Below, one piece after another: positions 25,540 through 42,945 of a stretch of DNA of 64,000 nt. This DNA comes from Seriola aureovittata. Its lineage: Eukaryota > Chordata > Actinopteri > Carangiformes > Carangidae. The stretch is from contig NC_079381.1 of the NCBI RefSeq assembly GCF_021018895.1, forward strand, positions 15,768,501 to 15,832,500, given 5' to 3'. The translations under genes and the position numbers were made by a program. Positions within the stretch are counted from its first letter, which is position 1. Each line of letters begins with the position of its first letter. The notes below the pieces were generated by a model, which saw nothing but the letters and a program-made list of their open reading frames with translations, was not told where the DNA came from and searched no databases.

Positions 25540-25890
25540 CTGTTTTTGGTCTCCACCATCTCCCGAGAAAAACTTCTGGATGTTTTAGCTGCTAAATACT
25601 GTCCTATGTTCACCACATAGCCGTTCATTTCATCTGTCTGCTGTTTGATGCTGTTACAATGGGTTTATCAGATATTATTTGCAGCTCCCTGCTTAGGCTG
25701 AAAATTATACCATGTGAGTCGTGCACTGTGAAAAAACAACGAGCTAAAAGATGGTTTAAAGCTTTGTAGAGCTGACAGGAACTGCAGCTTGGTGACAACT
25801 CTCTGTGGGTTTGTCCCCTTGCACATTACACATAGTCATTTGATCCATTGTTGATAATATATAAAAATATTGATCATAGCTGCTTTAAGT
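25540..25890 (+). mobile_element. Remnant of a dispersed fish repeat (MITE or SINE-like)
   Basis: The stretch from TTTGGTCTCCACCATCTCC through GAGCTAAAAGATGG, TTTAAAGCTTTGTAGAGCTG and GGTGACAACTCTCTGTGGG matches my memory of an interspersed repeat in percomorph genomes. No inverted ends or target duplication were identified, and it has no coding capacity. The class is uncertain, because recognition rests on the internal sequence alone. Confidence 0.4.
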
Positions 25891-27032
25891 GACAAGCTAA
25901 AAGGTGACTTCAGATTAGTTATCAGATGAAGTTCAAAATTTGAGTTTACACTCTCACGCAAAAGTCCAGAAGCTCTAAGTGGTAGAGTACCAGCACCAGA
26001 CATTATTCAGGCACCGATGTATCAAATAATATGTGTTTTTACATTTAATGTAATCAAACTAATTGTCCCAATTTATGATGACACAGGTTTTAGGTCACAT
26101 CATACAGCACCTGTATGTGATTCTCTACATTCGTTTATATTCAAATTGTCATTATTGCATTGCAGACAACATTGTACCATTAGTTAAAGCTGAAATTCAG
26201 CCTTTTTTTTTCTCTGGTCACAGACTTACGTTATTGGTGCATATTGAGTGAATACAAGTAGAAAGATACCAGACAATATTCAGCCCACAACAAATCATTT
26301 CATAGTTGTCTGTTTGTTACATAACTGTGTGAATCATTGGGCGAGTTTTTTTTTTTTTTTTTCTCCATAGAAAAGATGATTTTGATCCTGACTATGTGCA
26401 GACAACTTCACCCAGCGGGGTCTATACACAGAGAATGATGTTGCATTATAAGCAGTGATAAGCAGCCTCTCTCACTCTTTCGCTCTCTCTCTCGACATCC
26501 CATAATGATACTCAGACAGACTCAGGCAGACACCCGCTCTGTCCCGATTGGTAGAACTGTTGCCAGGGAGCGTTGCCGTCTCAACGTGGATAGAATCTGT
26601 TGTCTGGTACACTTTAGACATGAGAACAACTGCAGGATCTGAATATTTATAACGAGGGGACTGTTCATATTGTGATTGTATAGAGGCAACATAAGCTGGA
26701 GGGGAAGGATCTGTTCCTGTTCGGCTCACTTCAAAAATTTCTTTCAGTTTGCTTTTTTCATGGATGGCTGTACTTTAAATGAGCTGTTAATTAATGTTAT
26801 TACTTTTCTATGCATTTGCTTTCTTACTGTACTGTATATTTAGGGTAGTTAAGTTTTTGTTACCTGCACTGTGTGGCACCAACTTCAAGATTGAACTTAC
26901 GTGAACTATTCCACAAAGTACTAAATGGCGAATACATGAATCCTAATTGTGTATGACTTTTATGGTCTTATGTTTGAATGTTATCCTGTTGTCATTCGGT
27001 AGGTAGCTACAGTATAACTAGTAATTAAAACC

Positions 27033-27060
27033 TGTGTGTGTGTGTGTGTGTGTATGTGTG

Positions 27061-27103
<43 letters not shown>

Positions 27104-27105
27104 GC
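27033..27105 (+). repeat. (TG)n microsatellite
   Basis: A TG run with single A and C interruptions. Confidence 0.95.
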
Positions 27106-27289
27106 ACCATCTGGCGAATCGTCTCATTTCTTCATATTATTCAAATATGCCTGGACCTGCTGCTACAGTTAATAACACTGTGCGTAGGTATGAATCCTTG
27201 ATTAAAATGGATGTAACACATTCCAACAAAGCAGACAACAGCAATCAGAGCAGCATTCAAAACTCATATCTCAACTCACAAACTACGCC

Positions 27290-27290
<1 letters not shown>

Positions 27291-27330
<40 letters not shown>
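27291..27330 (+). repeat. (CA)n microsatellite
   Basis: An almost pure AC run of about 40 bases. It lies 190 bases from the TG run at 27033-27105, so the two could pair as an inverted repeat. Confidence 0.95.
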
Positions 27331-27865
27331 GCCTGGCATGCAGTGCCAAGAGTCACAGCCCAGTATATAACGATGATTATAAAAACACGCCTTGGTATGC
27401 GAGAAACTTTGACATGGAAATGCAAACACACACAGAGGGAAATGAGGACACGGGCAACAGAGAGGCACGCACATAGGCACATATAATCACTCGTTAGGCA
27501 AAAAGGTTGAGGGAGTTCATGCCTTATATATTTTTTTTTTTTTTTTTATCAGGGGTGTGCAAAGTCTATATTTAATGCAGGCAGGAGGAGAATGCAATTT
27601 GCGTGTGAATGATTGTGTGTGCATGCGTGTGCTGTTATGCGTGTGGGAATGTGTGTCTTTGCACGTATTCCCATAATGTACATGTACACGCGTCTTTGTT
27701 TCATCTTCACCCATGCATACATTTACATGCACATGCAGCTTGTGTGTCTGTGTATATGTGCAGCGTGGCACACTGCCGTCCTGTCTGCCTGACTCAACAT
27801 ATTCTCCGTTTGCTCGTTCACTCTCCTTTGCTCTTTCTCTCCCCCTCCTTTTTCCTCTTTTCAAC

Positions 27866-27930
27866 CCCGCACCCACCACCACCACCCACCCCCCCCACCC
27901 CCCCCACCCCCACCCACCCCCACCCCTCCC
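27866..27930 (+). repeat. C-rich CCCACC tract
   Basis: Repeated CCACCACC and CCCCCACCC units, about 65 bases. The - strand carries runs of five to seven G and could form a G-quadruplex. Confidence 0.9.
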
Positions 27931-28814
27931 TCTCGCTCTGCCCGGCTGGCACGTACATGCATGTCTGTAGACTCTGTACTGTGCTTGCTGCCGTGGCACG
28001 CGCCAGCCTCACTGCAATGCAGCCCTGTGTGCATTAATTGGCAGAGAGACAGTGGGTACGTGGTATGCAGGGCGGGAAGGATAGAGAACAGGGAGAGAGG
28101 GCAGAAGCAAGAGGCGATGTAAGGACACAATAGTGACAATAACTGTTGGACGGACTGATGGACAAGCAGTGTGACAGGCTCATAAGAGGGACAGACAGAC
28201 ACGCAGACCAACAGAACGCGTGTTGCTGAGTGTGCACAGGGAGATTACCTGACTGTGTGTTGGCGTGTGTGGAAAAGAGCAGGGGAATGTGTGTATGTCT
28301 GTTTGCATTAGTGTGTTTGCAGATTTGTGTCTCCGGCGTTTTGACTGTGCTTTTTGTGGGTGCTCACTCATGTGTACCTATATGTGCCGTGCAGATATCA
28401 CACTGCTGGGGCAAAGCTCTCTAAACCAAAGTCTGACTCACTGTATTCAACGCTTTGTGATATCCTCCCTTTCATATTTCCGCTGTGACTGAAGAGTAAA
28501 AGTTTGCTCAGTTTAGCACAACTTTCTCTACTTGAGGTTTCTCTGGCAAAAAAAAAAAAAAAGTGCAATGTGTCTGGATGCTTTCTGAGGACATGCTCAG
28601 ATATAATAATGCTCTGCATCAGCTTTTTTTTTTTCTGTTTATAACAGATTGTGTATTCTGAGGTGCAAGGATGGAATGAGATTTGGAAAGCATTCACCAA
28701 AATGTTTACTGTCTTCATGTGTCATCATCCAAAATGCAGTGTGGAGGTCAGGAAGCTTCCCACATTGTGTTTTTAGGTTTTTACTCTGACATGCATGAAT
28801 TACACAACATTTAC

Positions 28815-28852
28815 GTGTGTGTGTGTGTGTGTGTGTGTTTGTGTGTGTGTGG
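28815..28852 (+). repeat. (TG)n microsatellite
   Basis: A TG run with one TTTG interruption. Confidence 0.9.
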
Positions 28853-29881
28853 GTATATATGCACGCACATACTGTAAAATGCACTTACTCATCCGTCACA
28901 GCAGTTTTGTATTCTTATCCTCCCACACACATCTTTCTGGAAATTATCCTCTCTGCTCGCTGTTGTCTTTTGTCTTTCCTTCCCTGTCACAGGCTGCGAC
29001 ATCTGGCTCCTGTCCTCCCTTGTCCACATCAAGCGACGTTTAGGGAGGCCGTCCAGTGCGCTGCATGGTCAAAAAAGTAGCAGCACGAAAAAACAGAAAT
29101 GTCACCTGAGTAAGCTGAGCCACCAGAGCGGAGGTGTAAATTAATCATTCAATTTATCAATTCATGTCGAAATACAAAATAGTCTTGCGTGAAGACAGTA
29201 CTTCGCTCTACTTGTGTGTAGGTGTTTGGCAAAGAAGTCCTTGCATGATTCAGAGAAAATACACAACACTTGCTCAAAAGTCAAACCTCTTGTTTTTAAC
29301 TATTGTCTGTACTGTAGGAAAAAAAAAAAAAAAAAAGGGAAATACCTTGAAATGACAGATTGTGTTTTTGATTAACCTTTTTTAATTCTACAATTGGAAG
29401 GATTAGAGGGTCGCTGCGTTGTGTATTTTTAAGCTTCCAAGTTAGTAAAGCTTTGCTCTACCAGGATGACCAGTGATGCATGATCTCCAGACTTGCGTCA
29501 AACTGGAATTTCAGAAGTTTCACTATTCGACGTCTAATTAATTAAGGGTGGCTCTGACCTCCGTGAGCTCTTATTGTTTCTCTTTTGTCTTAGTCACTCT
29601 GCTCTTTCCGTTAGACCATATAGGCATCTGTGTCCAGGGGCAAGTGGCAGAAGTTGCTTCAACCTAATTGTCTTTCTCTACTCGTACTGTCCTCAAATGA
29701 CTTTCTCTCTGTCTCAACTCTCCCCTCCCTCCCTCCCTCCCTTCCTCCATCCCTCCCTCCTTTGCTTCTCTCTAGCTCTGCCCAGTCTCTGTCTCCGTCT
29801 GTAACTGTAGCCTGTGTTTTTCTCTCCCTCCCACTCCCTGCAACGTATAGATACTGCATTGATCAGACACACACGCGCAGA

Positions 29882-30036
29882 CACATGCACACACACACAC
29901 ACACACACACGCACACACTGAGCCTCCCACTCCTTTCATCATTGATTCGCTCTGCTCTGCTCTCTCTTTCTCTCTCCCCATTCTCTCTCTCCCTCTCTCT
30001 CTCCCCTGCTCTCTCTCTCTCTCTCTCTCTCTCTAC
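29882..30036 (+). repeat. (CA)n followed by (CT)n tracts
   Basis: A CA run at 29886-29917, then CT-rich sequence ending in a pure CT run at about 30008-30034. That last run leads directly into TACAG at 30038, so it doubles as a polypyrimidine tract. Confidence 0.9.
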
Positions 30037-30038
30037 AG

Positions 30039-30524
30039 CGGCACTTGTTGAATTCAACCCTTGGAGAATAGAGAGAGGGGAGAGAAACAGAGAGAGAGAT
30101 AATGACAGGGAGGCAGAGGGAGGCTTTGAGACAGTGCTGGAACAGACAGTGAGCAGAGAGAATGGGGCTTTGGAGGATATAGAGATATAAGATAGGCTGG
30201 TGAAGACAGACAGGGAAAAGTCAGTCAGACAGCAGAGAGAATCATCTTTGAAACAGTGGGAATGACACTTTAAGTGAAAGAGAGAGTCAGCCAGACGGAG
30301 TACATCAGAGTGCTCTCCTTCCATCTCTGACTACCCCTCGTCTGTCCTGGTCCTGGCTGCTGCTGGTGTGTTTGTGTGTGTCAAGGCTCCATGGTGTGTC
30401 TTAACCAGAAGACTGGCTTACACAGGTCAGAACTGTCTGGGATCACAGTGAGCGCTTTTTACTTTGCGTTTGTGCATGTGCGAGAGACTGTTAGCAGGGG
30501 AAAGTCGTGTGCTGGTTCCTCCAG
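30039..30524 (+). other. nacc2: Possible additional or alternative 5' non-coding exon of nacc2
   Basis: It is bounded by a very strong acceptor (long CT run then CTACAG at 30038) and a consensus donor (CCAG then GTGAGT, GT at 30525). The 486 bases between are purine-rich and contain no reading frame that joins the nacc2 start codon. It lies 1.1 kb upstream of the first coding exon on the same strand. The call is inferred from splice sites alone, and a CT microsatellite can imitate an acceptor. Confidence 0.3.
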
Positions 30525-30678
30525 GTGAGTGCTTGCATGCCAGAGTACACAGTAATTTCCCCATGCAGCCTGTGCTGTGTGTGTTTATGCATGCACACTT
30601 TTATGTAAGTAAGCCAGAGTGCATGTCTGTCTGTATGGAGTGCATGAAGTGGGACTGAGAGAGGGAGAGAGAGAGAGC

Positions 30679-30895
30679 GTGTGTGTGTGTGTATGTGTGT
30701 GTGTGTGTATGTGTGTGTATGTGTGTGTGTAAGAGGCGGTGACATTTTTTTTTTTTTTTCAGTTTGTATTCCTGGAAACTGTTCTGCAGCATTGCTCAAT
30801 AATGAAACTAGTGCGTATACGTACGTGTGTGCATGTGTGTGTGTGTGTTTTTGTGTGTGTGTGTGTGTGGGGGTGGGGGGGGGGTTGGTGGGGGT
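30679..30895 (+). repeat. (TG)n tracts and a G-rich run
   Basis: A TG run lies at 30679-30731. A second, at about 30823-30869, passes into GGGGTGGGGGGGGGGTTGG. No coding evidence. Confidence 0.9.
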
Positions 30896-31730
30896 TGGTG
30901 GTGAGAAAAAAAAAACAATGACACAAGGTTCAGGGAAGAAAAGGTGCAAATATGCCTGGAGAATGTTACTGAGCAGGAGTAAAGGGAGCTATCAAAGTTA
31001 ATATCAAATTGTGTGTTGCGTTGTTTTGTTCTCTAGCCAGAGTTTAGGAAGAGGACACATGCTGACAAAGCTATAGAGTTAGCTAAATCAAGCAGAGACC
31101 CTAATCTTTGACATGAAAAACTGATTGTGTTACTCGCTGAGAAAAGTTGTTGTCATGGCTGACTTTCAGGTTGTCCAAGTCTGGAGGAGAATATTGTTGT
31201 TAAAGCACTAGATACAATAAATGGAATGAGTCCCGGATGGATTCCTGGAATTAAATCATGTAAAACAGCATAGCCTAAAGGTGTTTCATAATGTTCTCAT
31301 GTACAGTAGACACGGCATTGTATTCAGTTTGTTTTGTTTTTCTTTCTTCTTCTTGTGGACTGACTTGACTCCTCCTTTCTCTCTCCTGCCTCTACTCTCT
31401 CACCCACCATCTCCACATATCCATCTCTCTTTCACACACCTCTCACTTCTCCCTCAACTGTATTCATTTTCTCACTTCATCTCAACTCTATTTTCATTCT
31501 TGCTCTCTGCTTCTTTTAAGATTCTCTCAATTTTCCCTTCTCGCCTCTCTACCTCCCTCTGGCATGTCTTTTCATCTTTCACGCATTTTCTATTCACTCC
31601 TTCTTTATCACTGTATTTCTCTTCTCCAACGTCTTCTCCATGTCTTTTCTTTTTTTACAGATGCCCTTCTCAGTAGCGGAGTCTGCAGTGAATATCTGAA
31701 ACCCCATCTTCCTCTTCCTCTGCGGCCAAC

Positions 31731-36806
<5,076 letters not shown>

Positions 36807-38341
36807 ATGTCCTTTTGGGCTGCCTCTCATTTTGTGAAATCTGTTTAACACCACATTTTCTTTTGCTTGCATCTCGTCCACCACTTCTCCTCCTCTGTGC
36901 TTCCTCAACAGGAATTATCAGCACAAAAAGCCGCGCTCGTAGATCTTACTAACGGAAATTTGTCACACATGCATGCACACACGTGTGCTTGTGGACACAC
37001 ATTCTTACTGATCGTGGAAGCAGACACAGGCATGGCATTAGCACATGAAGAAAATCAATGATTTCTCCTCCACCCTTTTCTCATGTATTCAGTATTTACT
37101 CAGTATTTCAGCACATGCAAACATAGTACAAAGGCCCGATAGCAGAACAAATGACTGTAATGATACATGATTTCAGTGCAATACAAAAGCAGTAGCTGCT
37201 TTGCTGGCAGTTTACGGCGTGTACTATAATGGTTTGTAAAATGATTCCGTTTTCCTGGAAAGCTGCTTCTAAAAATAACTTGTGTAACCTTGGGAAAAAC
37301 AGATCAGAGAAACTTTGCTCCTTTTAAAAATCAGCTTATTTTTGCAGTGTTTGACCATTTTACATCATATTGTTGTATGATGTGGATATATAAAAAAAAA
37401 AGATTGTGTTATAATTAAAGGTCAAGTGCTGTATTAGCACCATTAAACTGAACAATTTTTATTTCCTGATAAAACAGCAACATAATTTTTATGATAAAGA
37501 TGAGGAAAGGGTTTTTTTTCCTAGGAAACCTCTCCACAATCTAACAAACAATCTATCACATGGAGCTGTTTTTTCATGCACATTTGCCCGTGACACATTG
37601 GATTAGATTGTCAATGTGATGCCTGTGTCTGCTCCAGACAGTCCCTCCAAACCACACACACGCGCACATACAGAAACACACACGCACATGTGCGCACATT
37701 TCCCACCTTATGATACTAGCCTTTAATATCTGCACCAATGCGTTGAAAATACACCGTTCAGTAAAAAAAAAAAAAAAAAAATGTAACAATGCTTTTTAAC
37801 TTTGAAAAATCCTTTTAAATTACACCATTCTGTCCTGGAGATACAGAGAGAGACATGAACAAGAACATGCACTAAAATCCAAGCTTGCATGCATGAAAAC
37901 AGTGGATACAGAGAAATACTGAAAACAACAACAAACCCACAAACCTGCATCTAAATAAGAAAACAGCTATTGTTGCCTTGAGATATGCCATTAATACGCA
38001 AAAGAACGTTTGTTTTTTGTTTTTTTGTTGTTTTTTTTTTTTTCTTTTTTACTGGGACATTTCTCAGAAACCTCAGTCTGACAAGTTAGAACTGACCTGG
38101 GTGTGACCCAGGACTGACTGTGTTTGACACAGTGCTGATTGGATTTTCTTTTCTAACTACGGAGCGTACTGTCAGCACGGGTAGAGGAGACTGACTATAT
38201 GGAGTAGTAAGAAGAAGTGCACTACACCAAGTGGTAGAAGAAAACAAATGCCAGAGAGAGAAGCACTGTTTCACCTTGATGTGGTGGTGTGCTTGGCACC
38301 AATACTACATAGTCCTGCTTCCATCCTGTTTTATTTTTCCT

Positions 38342-38391
38342 GGAGGGGTGGGTGGGGGTGGGGGTGGGGGTGGGGGGGGTTGTGGGGGGGG
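38342..38391 (+). repeat. G-rich tract in the nacc2 3'UTR
   Basis: Eight runs of three or more G, spaced by single T or TTGT, within 50 bases. It is on the sense strand of nacc2. Confidence 0.9.
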
Positions 38392-39766
38392 TAAATTATT
38401 GAATAAATTGTATAAGAGCAATTTCTGCTGGCTTATTGCATTTGCACTCAAAAAAAGGTTTAAGGTTGGAAACTAAGGAGTTTGGCAAAATATGACTGTA
38501 CTAAAGACTAAAGGCTAAAGACATGGTGACCTGGAGGGAGAATCTTCTTCCAGATCACCCTGGTTATTTATTTGATTAGGGTATTAGGGGAAAGGGGAAG
38601 GGGATGGCATGAGGCAATGTCAAACAGCGACTTTAACCTGTATTTGTCAGTCATTTTCTTCTTTTTTTGATATATGTTTTCATGCTTTCTGCCATGCATA
38701 AGGACGCAGTCCAAACTGCCTTTCTTTTTTGTTTCGTGCATTGATTTTAAAAGATACTCTGTTGTTTCTATATGTTTTCTTCAGTTTTCTTGGGTTTTCC
38801 TGCTCAGCAGTCAAAGCACCTTTAAGCACGAGATCAGATCATCAAATCTAGTAAATGAGTGAACCCCAAAGTTATTTCAAGCCATCACTGTTATGGAAAG
38901 TATGGCTTAGTTATGAAGTGGTTGAAAAATAAAATTAATCAGGTTTTTCCACAACAGAAAGTGACAGCATGAATGAACAACAAAGTTGAAAATACAGTAT
39001 AAGCCCTTGATATATTTGATCTGTTTGTTTATGCTTCAGTGCTGTGCCACTTCAAAGGTCGGGCCAGATTAGTCTCTGTCTGTGTTCAACATATATTTGT
39101 TTCGGGTTCTTTTGGGGGAAGCTTTAAGATGGCCCTGCACAAGAAACACAGGGTTAAAATTGCACTAGGTAATAATAATGACGTTTACAGTATCTCTATC
39201 TATTCTTCTTTTTTTTTTTTTTTTTGGAAGAAATGTGATCTGCCATGAATAAAACAGGGCTGTGATAGAGTGGCTGAGATGATGGATGAATGTAAACTGT
39301 AGCACTGCTGTGGTGAGGGCTCCAAGCCTTGATTGAATATGGTAAAATACTGAAACTCTTTTTTTATATGACGCACGTCTTTCCTCGGTTGTATACTCTG
39401 AGAAATGGGCCATGATATAAAATGAATCTGACTGTGGATGATGTTCTGACCTAAATTTTAAGTGATTTTTGTGATTTGTTTTTGTTTTTTAAACTGATGT
39501 GAACAGGTCTTCCAATATGGCAAAAACCAAGGAGCATTTCTCTAACATGTAGAAAACTGAGCAAGGTTCAAGTACAGGCTTTTACTATTGTTTTATACTA
39601 TCTTTACCCCAACAGTTATGTATGTCTAAAATGTTGAAATGACATGTGTTCACAAAACTGAGAGACCCTGAAAATTTCTGTAAACATATACCTTAAAGTT
39701 AAATAATTTCTTTATCTCATTTTTAATTTATTAAGCCTCGGTTCTTAAAGTTGCTCTTGTAAAGAA

Positions 39767-39772
39767 AATAAA
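39767..39772 (+). terminator. nacc2: Candidate nacc2 distal poly(A) signal AATAAA
   Basis: A canonical hexamer in GAAAATAAAGG, followed by a GTTGTTTTATTG stretch. It is one of several hexamers, so use is inferred. Confidence 0.45.
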
Positions 39773-39790
39773 GGTATTCAGTTGTTTTAT

Positions 39791-42780
39791 TGGAGCCACC
39801 ACCTTAATTACTTGACTTTTGAGAGGATCAACTGCACTTGGGATTTTGTCAGCCAAGGTAAACAGTCTTCCCAAAAATGCACACATATATGATTGCAGTA
39901 ATTACTTTAGATTACAAAATAGCTTTCAACTTAATCAGGCTGCCGCCCCACAAAAAACGTTAAACACCTGTACTTCACTGTTTAACTGTGCAGTAAGTAT
40001 AACCTATTTTTCTCTCTTTTAATGCACTATAAATCTTTTCTTCCTTTAGTTTTAAACAGGCCCTACTTTAATTTAGAGGAATTTGAAATGAGCTCAAATT
40101 AAAGCGTGTTAAATGACATGGGTTGGGGAACAACCCGATACACTCCACAGTAGTGATAGAGGGGTGTGGAGAAGTGCCATAGACTGACTGTGTGGGTGTG
40201 GCTGTCATGATGTGAACCTTTATGTTCAGAGAGTAACAGAACAAAGGACTGGTAGAATGCAGACACTGACAGATTTTCTTTTCCTTTACTAGAATTATAA
40301 TGTTACAGAAATTAGCCTCCCAGAACCTTTTGCTCAATATATATAATGTATGTAATAATTTATTCACTTATTTTGTCACTTTCTTTAGAGAGAAAGTGCA
40401 AGATTTTTACTACACTTAAATACATTCAACAGCTAATCCACAACAACCTGGACCCCCTTTTGAAATCAATCATTCAATCAAACGTACATAAGCATTTGAT
40501 GCATTCACATTTCAGCTTGTTTCATCCAGCTTGTGCACAGTTTTTCATCTTAACTACAAACATATGTCCAATAAAATCAAAAATACCAACCTCTTTTTTT
40601 TTTTCTTTTTTTTTTAGGAAAATCTTTTCTTTCTTTCTTTCTTCTTTCTCTCCTGCTTAGGATGTTTTTTTCTTGTGCAGGGTGAATTTGAACATGAATG
40701 ATGTTGCACTAAAAACTGAGAGATTCTCAGAGAATGTCGTGGCTAACCCTTGGGAGGATGAGCTCTATTTGAGGTGGCTGGCAGAAAAAGTCCCGTAAAA
40801 TGTATGTAATGTTCTATATTTGACCTGTTTCTTTGATTGAAAGCGGTGTCTCTCCTTCACATGGGGACATGGAGGATGGCGTTGTTGGTTGAAAAGACCC
40901 TATTTTCACAAACTTTCTTTGCAAATAAATTGTTACTTACTTTCTAAAAAACCTTACATAGTGCTCTGTTCATCCCCATTCACTGTAAAACTAATGGGCA
41001 CAGCCGTTTTTGTTCCATTGAATTGTCCTGGAAATAATACGTTTATATGCAAAGAGACTTGTATCATAAAATGCATGACACTCACTCTAACACGATGAAA
41101 CCTCTGATCTTTATGCACCATGTATTTTATGCTGAATAACTGTTGTCACTGTTTGCAAACAAAGACTATGGAGTCTTGCAATGAATAGGGTTGTATTTTT
41201 ATCAAACACCCTGGCCTTTTATTGAATGTTTGCATAAAGTTTAATCTCTTTTAATAATGACAGCAAAGTAGTGTTAAAGAGTGGGATACATAGACTTAAC
41301 TACCCAGTTGAGTATGCATTTGAACCTACAGCAGACTCAGAGAAAATGCACTAAAAGTTTATACAGTGTGTGTATGTTTATGTCCTTGAACATAATGCCA
41401 GCACTTTAGAACTACTTAGAAAAATGAGAGAAAAGAGAAAAACGGGAAGAGTGGCCGAGGGTAAGGTGAATGAAGGGGAAACTTTTAAAGCCATGTGTTC
41501 AGAGCGCTGACAATCAGAACAGGAATGAGACTCAAAGTACACTATGGGAGATCTGACATGACTTGCTGTGCTCTTGCTCTTTGCTTTGTCTTTCTCCAGC
41601 TTGCTTTGGTCTCTGCTAGCTTGCTCTCCAGAGTCGAGGGACATTATGATGTTAACCCCAGCCTTCTTAGTTATAAGTGTGTGTGTGTCCGCGACAAGGA
41701 CTGACTGATATTTGACTGATACCTTGGTGCTTCGTGAACAGAGCTGTTCCATGTTGACATGGACCATATCTGTAATGCTCTGGTAAGCATGGGCCGAACT
41801 TGGTCCTAAGTCTGGGCTTATTGGTAACCTCTTGATGGGCAACAGTTCATACAACGAAAGAGGATCTTATCATTCAACCCTACACTTTGATCATAGTGAT
41901 GTTCTTCACTATCAACAGGGCTTGGACCAGGCAAACTGGGATGGGACAATTTCAGTGTTAATACTGCTTTATGTTTAAAAATGACAAATGTTAATATGTT
42001 TATGCGCCTTCTGACTCAAGCATCAATAATATATACAACAAAAATGCAAGTTGCCACTTTTGATGTTGCATAAGAATCTACCTTTCATTCCCATTATGGT
42101 ATTTGCCACCACCAGTTTCAGTTGTGTAGTCCAAGAGTACCTGATTTCTTTAAATGCAATACAGAAAAATCTGCTTTCTAATAAAAGTCCTTACTTCACC
42201 ATATACTGTCCTCCTCTTTCTTTTGTCTCTGTTGAATCTCATTAAAAGCAAATTGGCTACTTCAGGGATTTGTTCAGTGTTGACCCCCCCAAATGTCTGT
42301 AAAAGATCCCACTTGCAACTATTTAACCCAAAGGAACCTAGGCAGAGAGGTTTTTTGCAGTACTGTATTGTAGAAATACATTACATTACTTCATAAACTA
42401 TGGTTACAAATATCACACACTAGTAGGCCTACATTCTGATTCACAAAATATAGTAGGACAAAATTTTATAAATAATTTTTCTAACATTTTTTTTTCTTGG
42501 GGAGAAATAGGGATATAAATAGACTGACATTAATCCCAGCAGGATGGAGAAGTGGAGTAATAGATTGGGTTCTTTTGAGAATTTGTAAATGGCGTTTTTT
42601 CACAACTTCGTGTATTTTTTTCTGCCTTGCAGCAAAGTATATTTTTGTTTTTGTTTTTGATTGTAGTCCTAGGTTACTGAAAAAAATTGCCATATCTAGT
42701 CCCCATTTTGTGAGGGAGATCTGGTGTGTACGATCTCAGTGTTGTGGTCTCTGTGCTCTGGTATCTATTTGTCATCCTAC
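39791..42780. other. Intergenic region between nacc2 and nup214
   Basis: No confident gene. It contains T-rich tracts and further AATAAA hexamers (for example at about 40924) that could extend the nacc2 3'UTR. An exon-like 38-codon stretch lies at 40681-40797, and an isolated - strand open frame of 158 codons without an ATG start lies at 41378-41854. Neither has family support. Confidence 0.4.
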
Positions 42781-42945
42781 GTAGCTGTGACGTCGATTTC
42801 TTCACCAAAATCGCGCCGCAGCGTGTGTTCAGTTGTGCTCACAGTCTAATGTGGCTCACTAGAAATTTGTCTCAGATACACAGAAGGAAAGAAACAAGCA
42901 AATACAACAGGTCGCTTGGAAAAGCAACAGATTCTGTCTCTCAGA
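42781..42945 (+). promoter_or_regulatory. nup214: nup214 promoter-proximal region and 5'UTR
   Basis: The sequence just upstream of the nup214 ATG contains a CRE/ATF-like TGACGTCG at 42788-42795 and a TCGCGCCGC E2F-like core at 42811. It is a CpG-bearing pocket in AT-rich surroundings. No TATA box is placed convincingly, which fits a housekeeping gene. The start site is not determined. Confidence 0.45.

Larger units (their letters stand above)
36807..39790 (+). other. nacc2: nacc2 3'UTR
   Basis: About 3 kb without a supported reading frame, ending near the AATAAA at 39767. Earlier signals lie at about 38402 and 39248. Notable contents are a G-rich run (38342-38391), a T-rich tract at about 38010-38050, and A and T homopolymers. 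The length suits the long 3'UTR expected for this gene, but which poly(A) site is used is unknown. Confidence 0.5.

Noticed and set aside
29630..30190. 186-codon + strand frame rich in Ser and Leu
   Set aside because: It is low-complexity translation of CCCT, CA and CT repeats, with no family resemblance.
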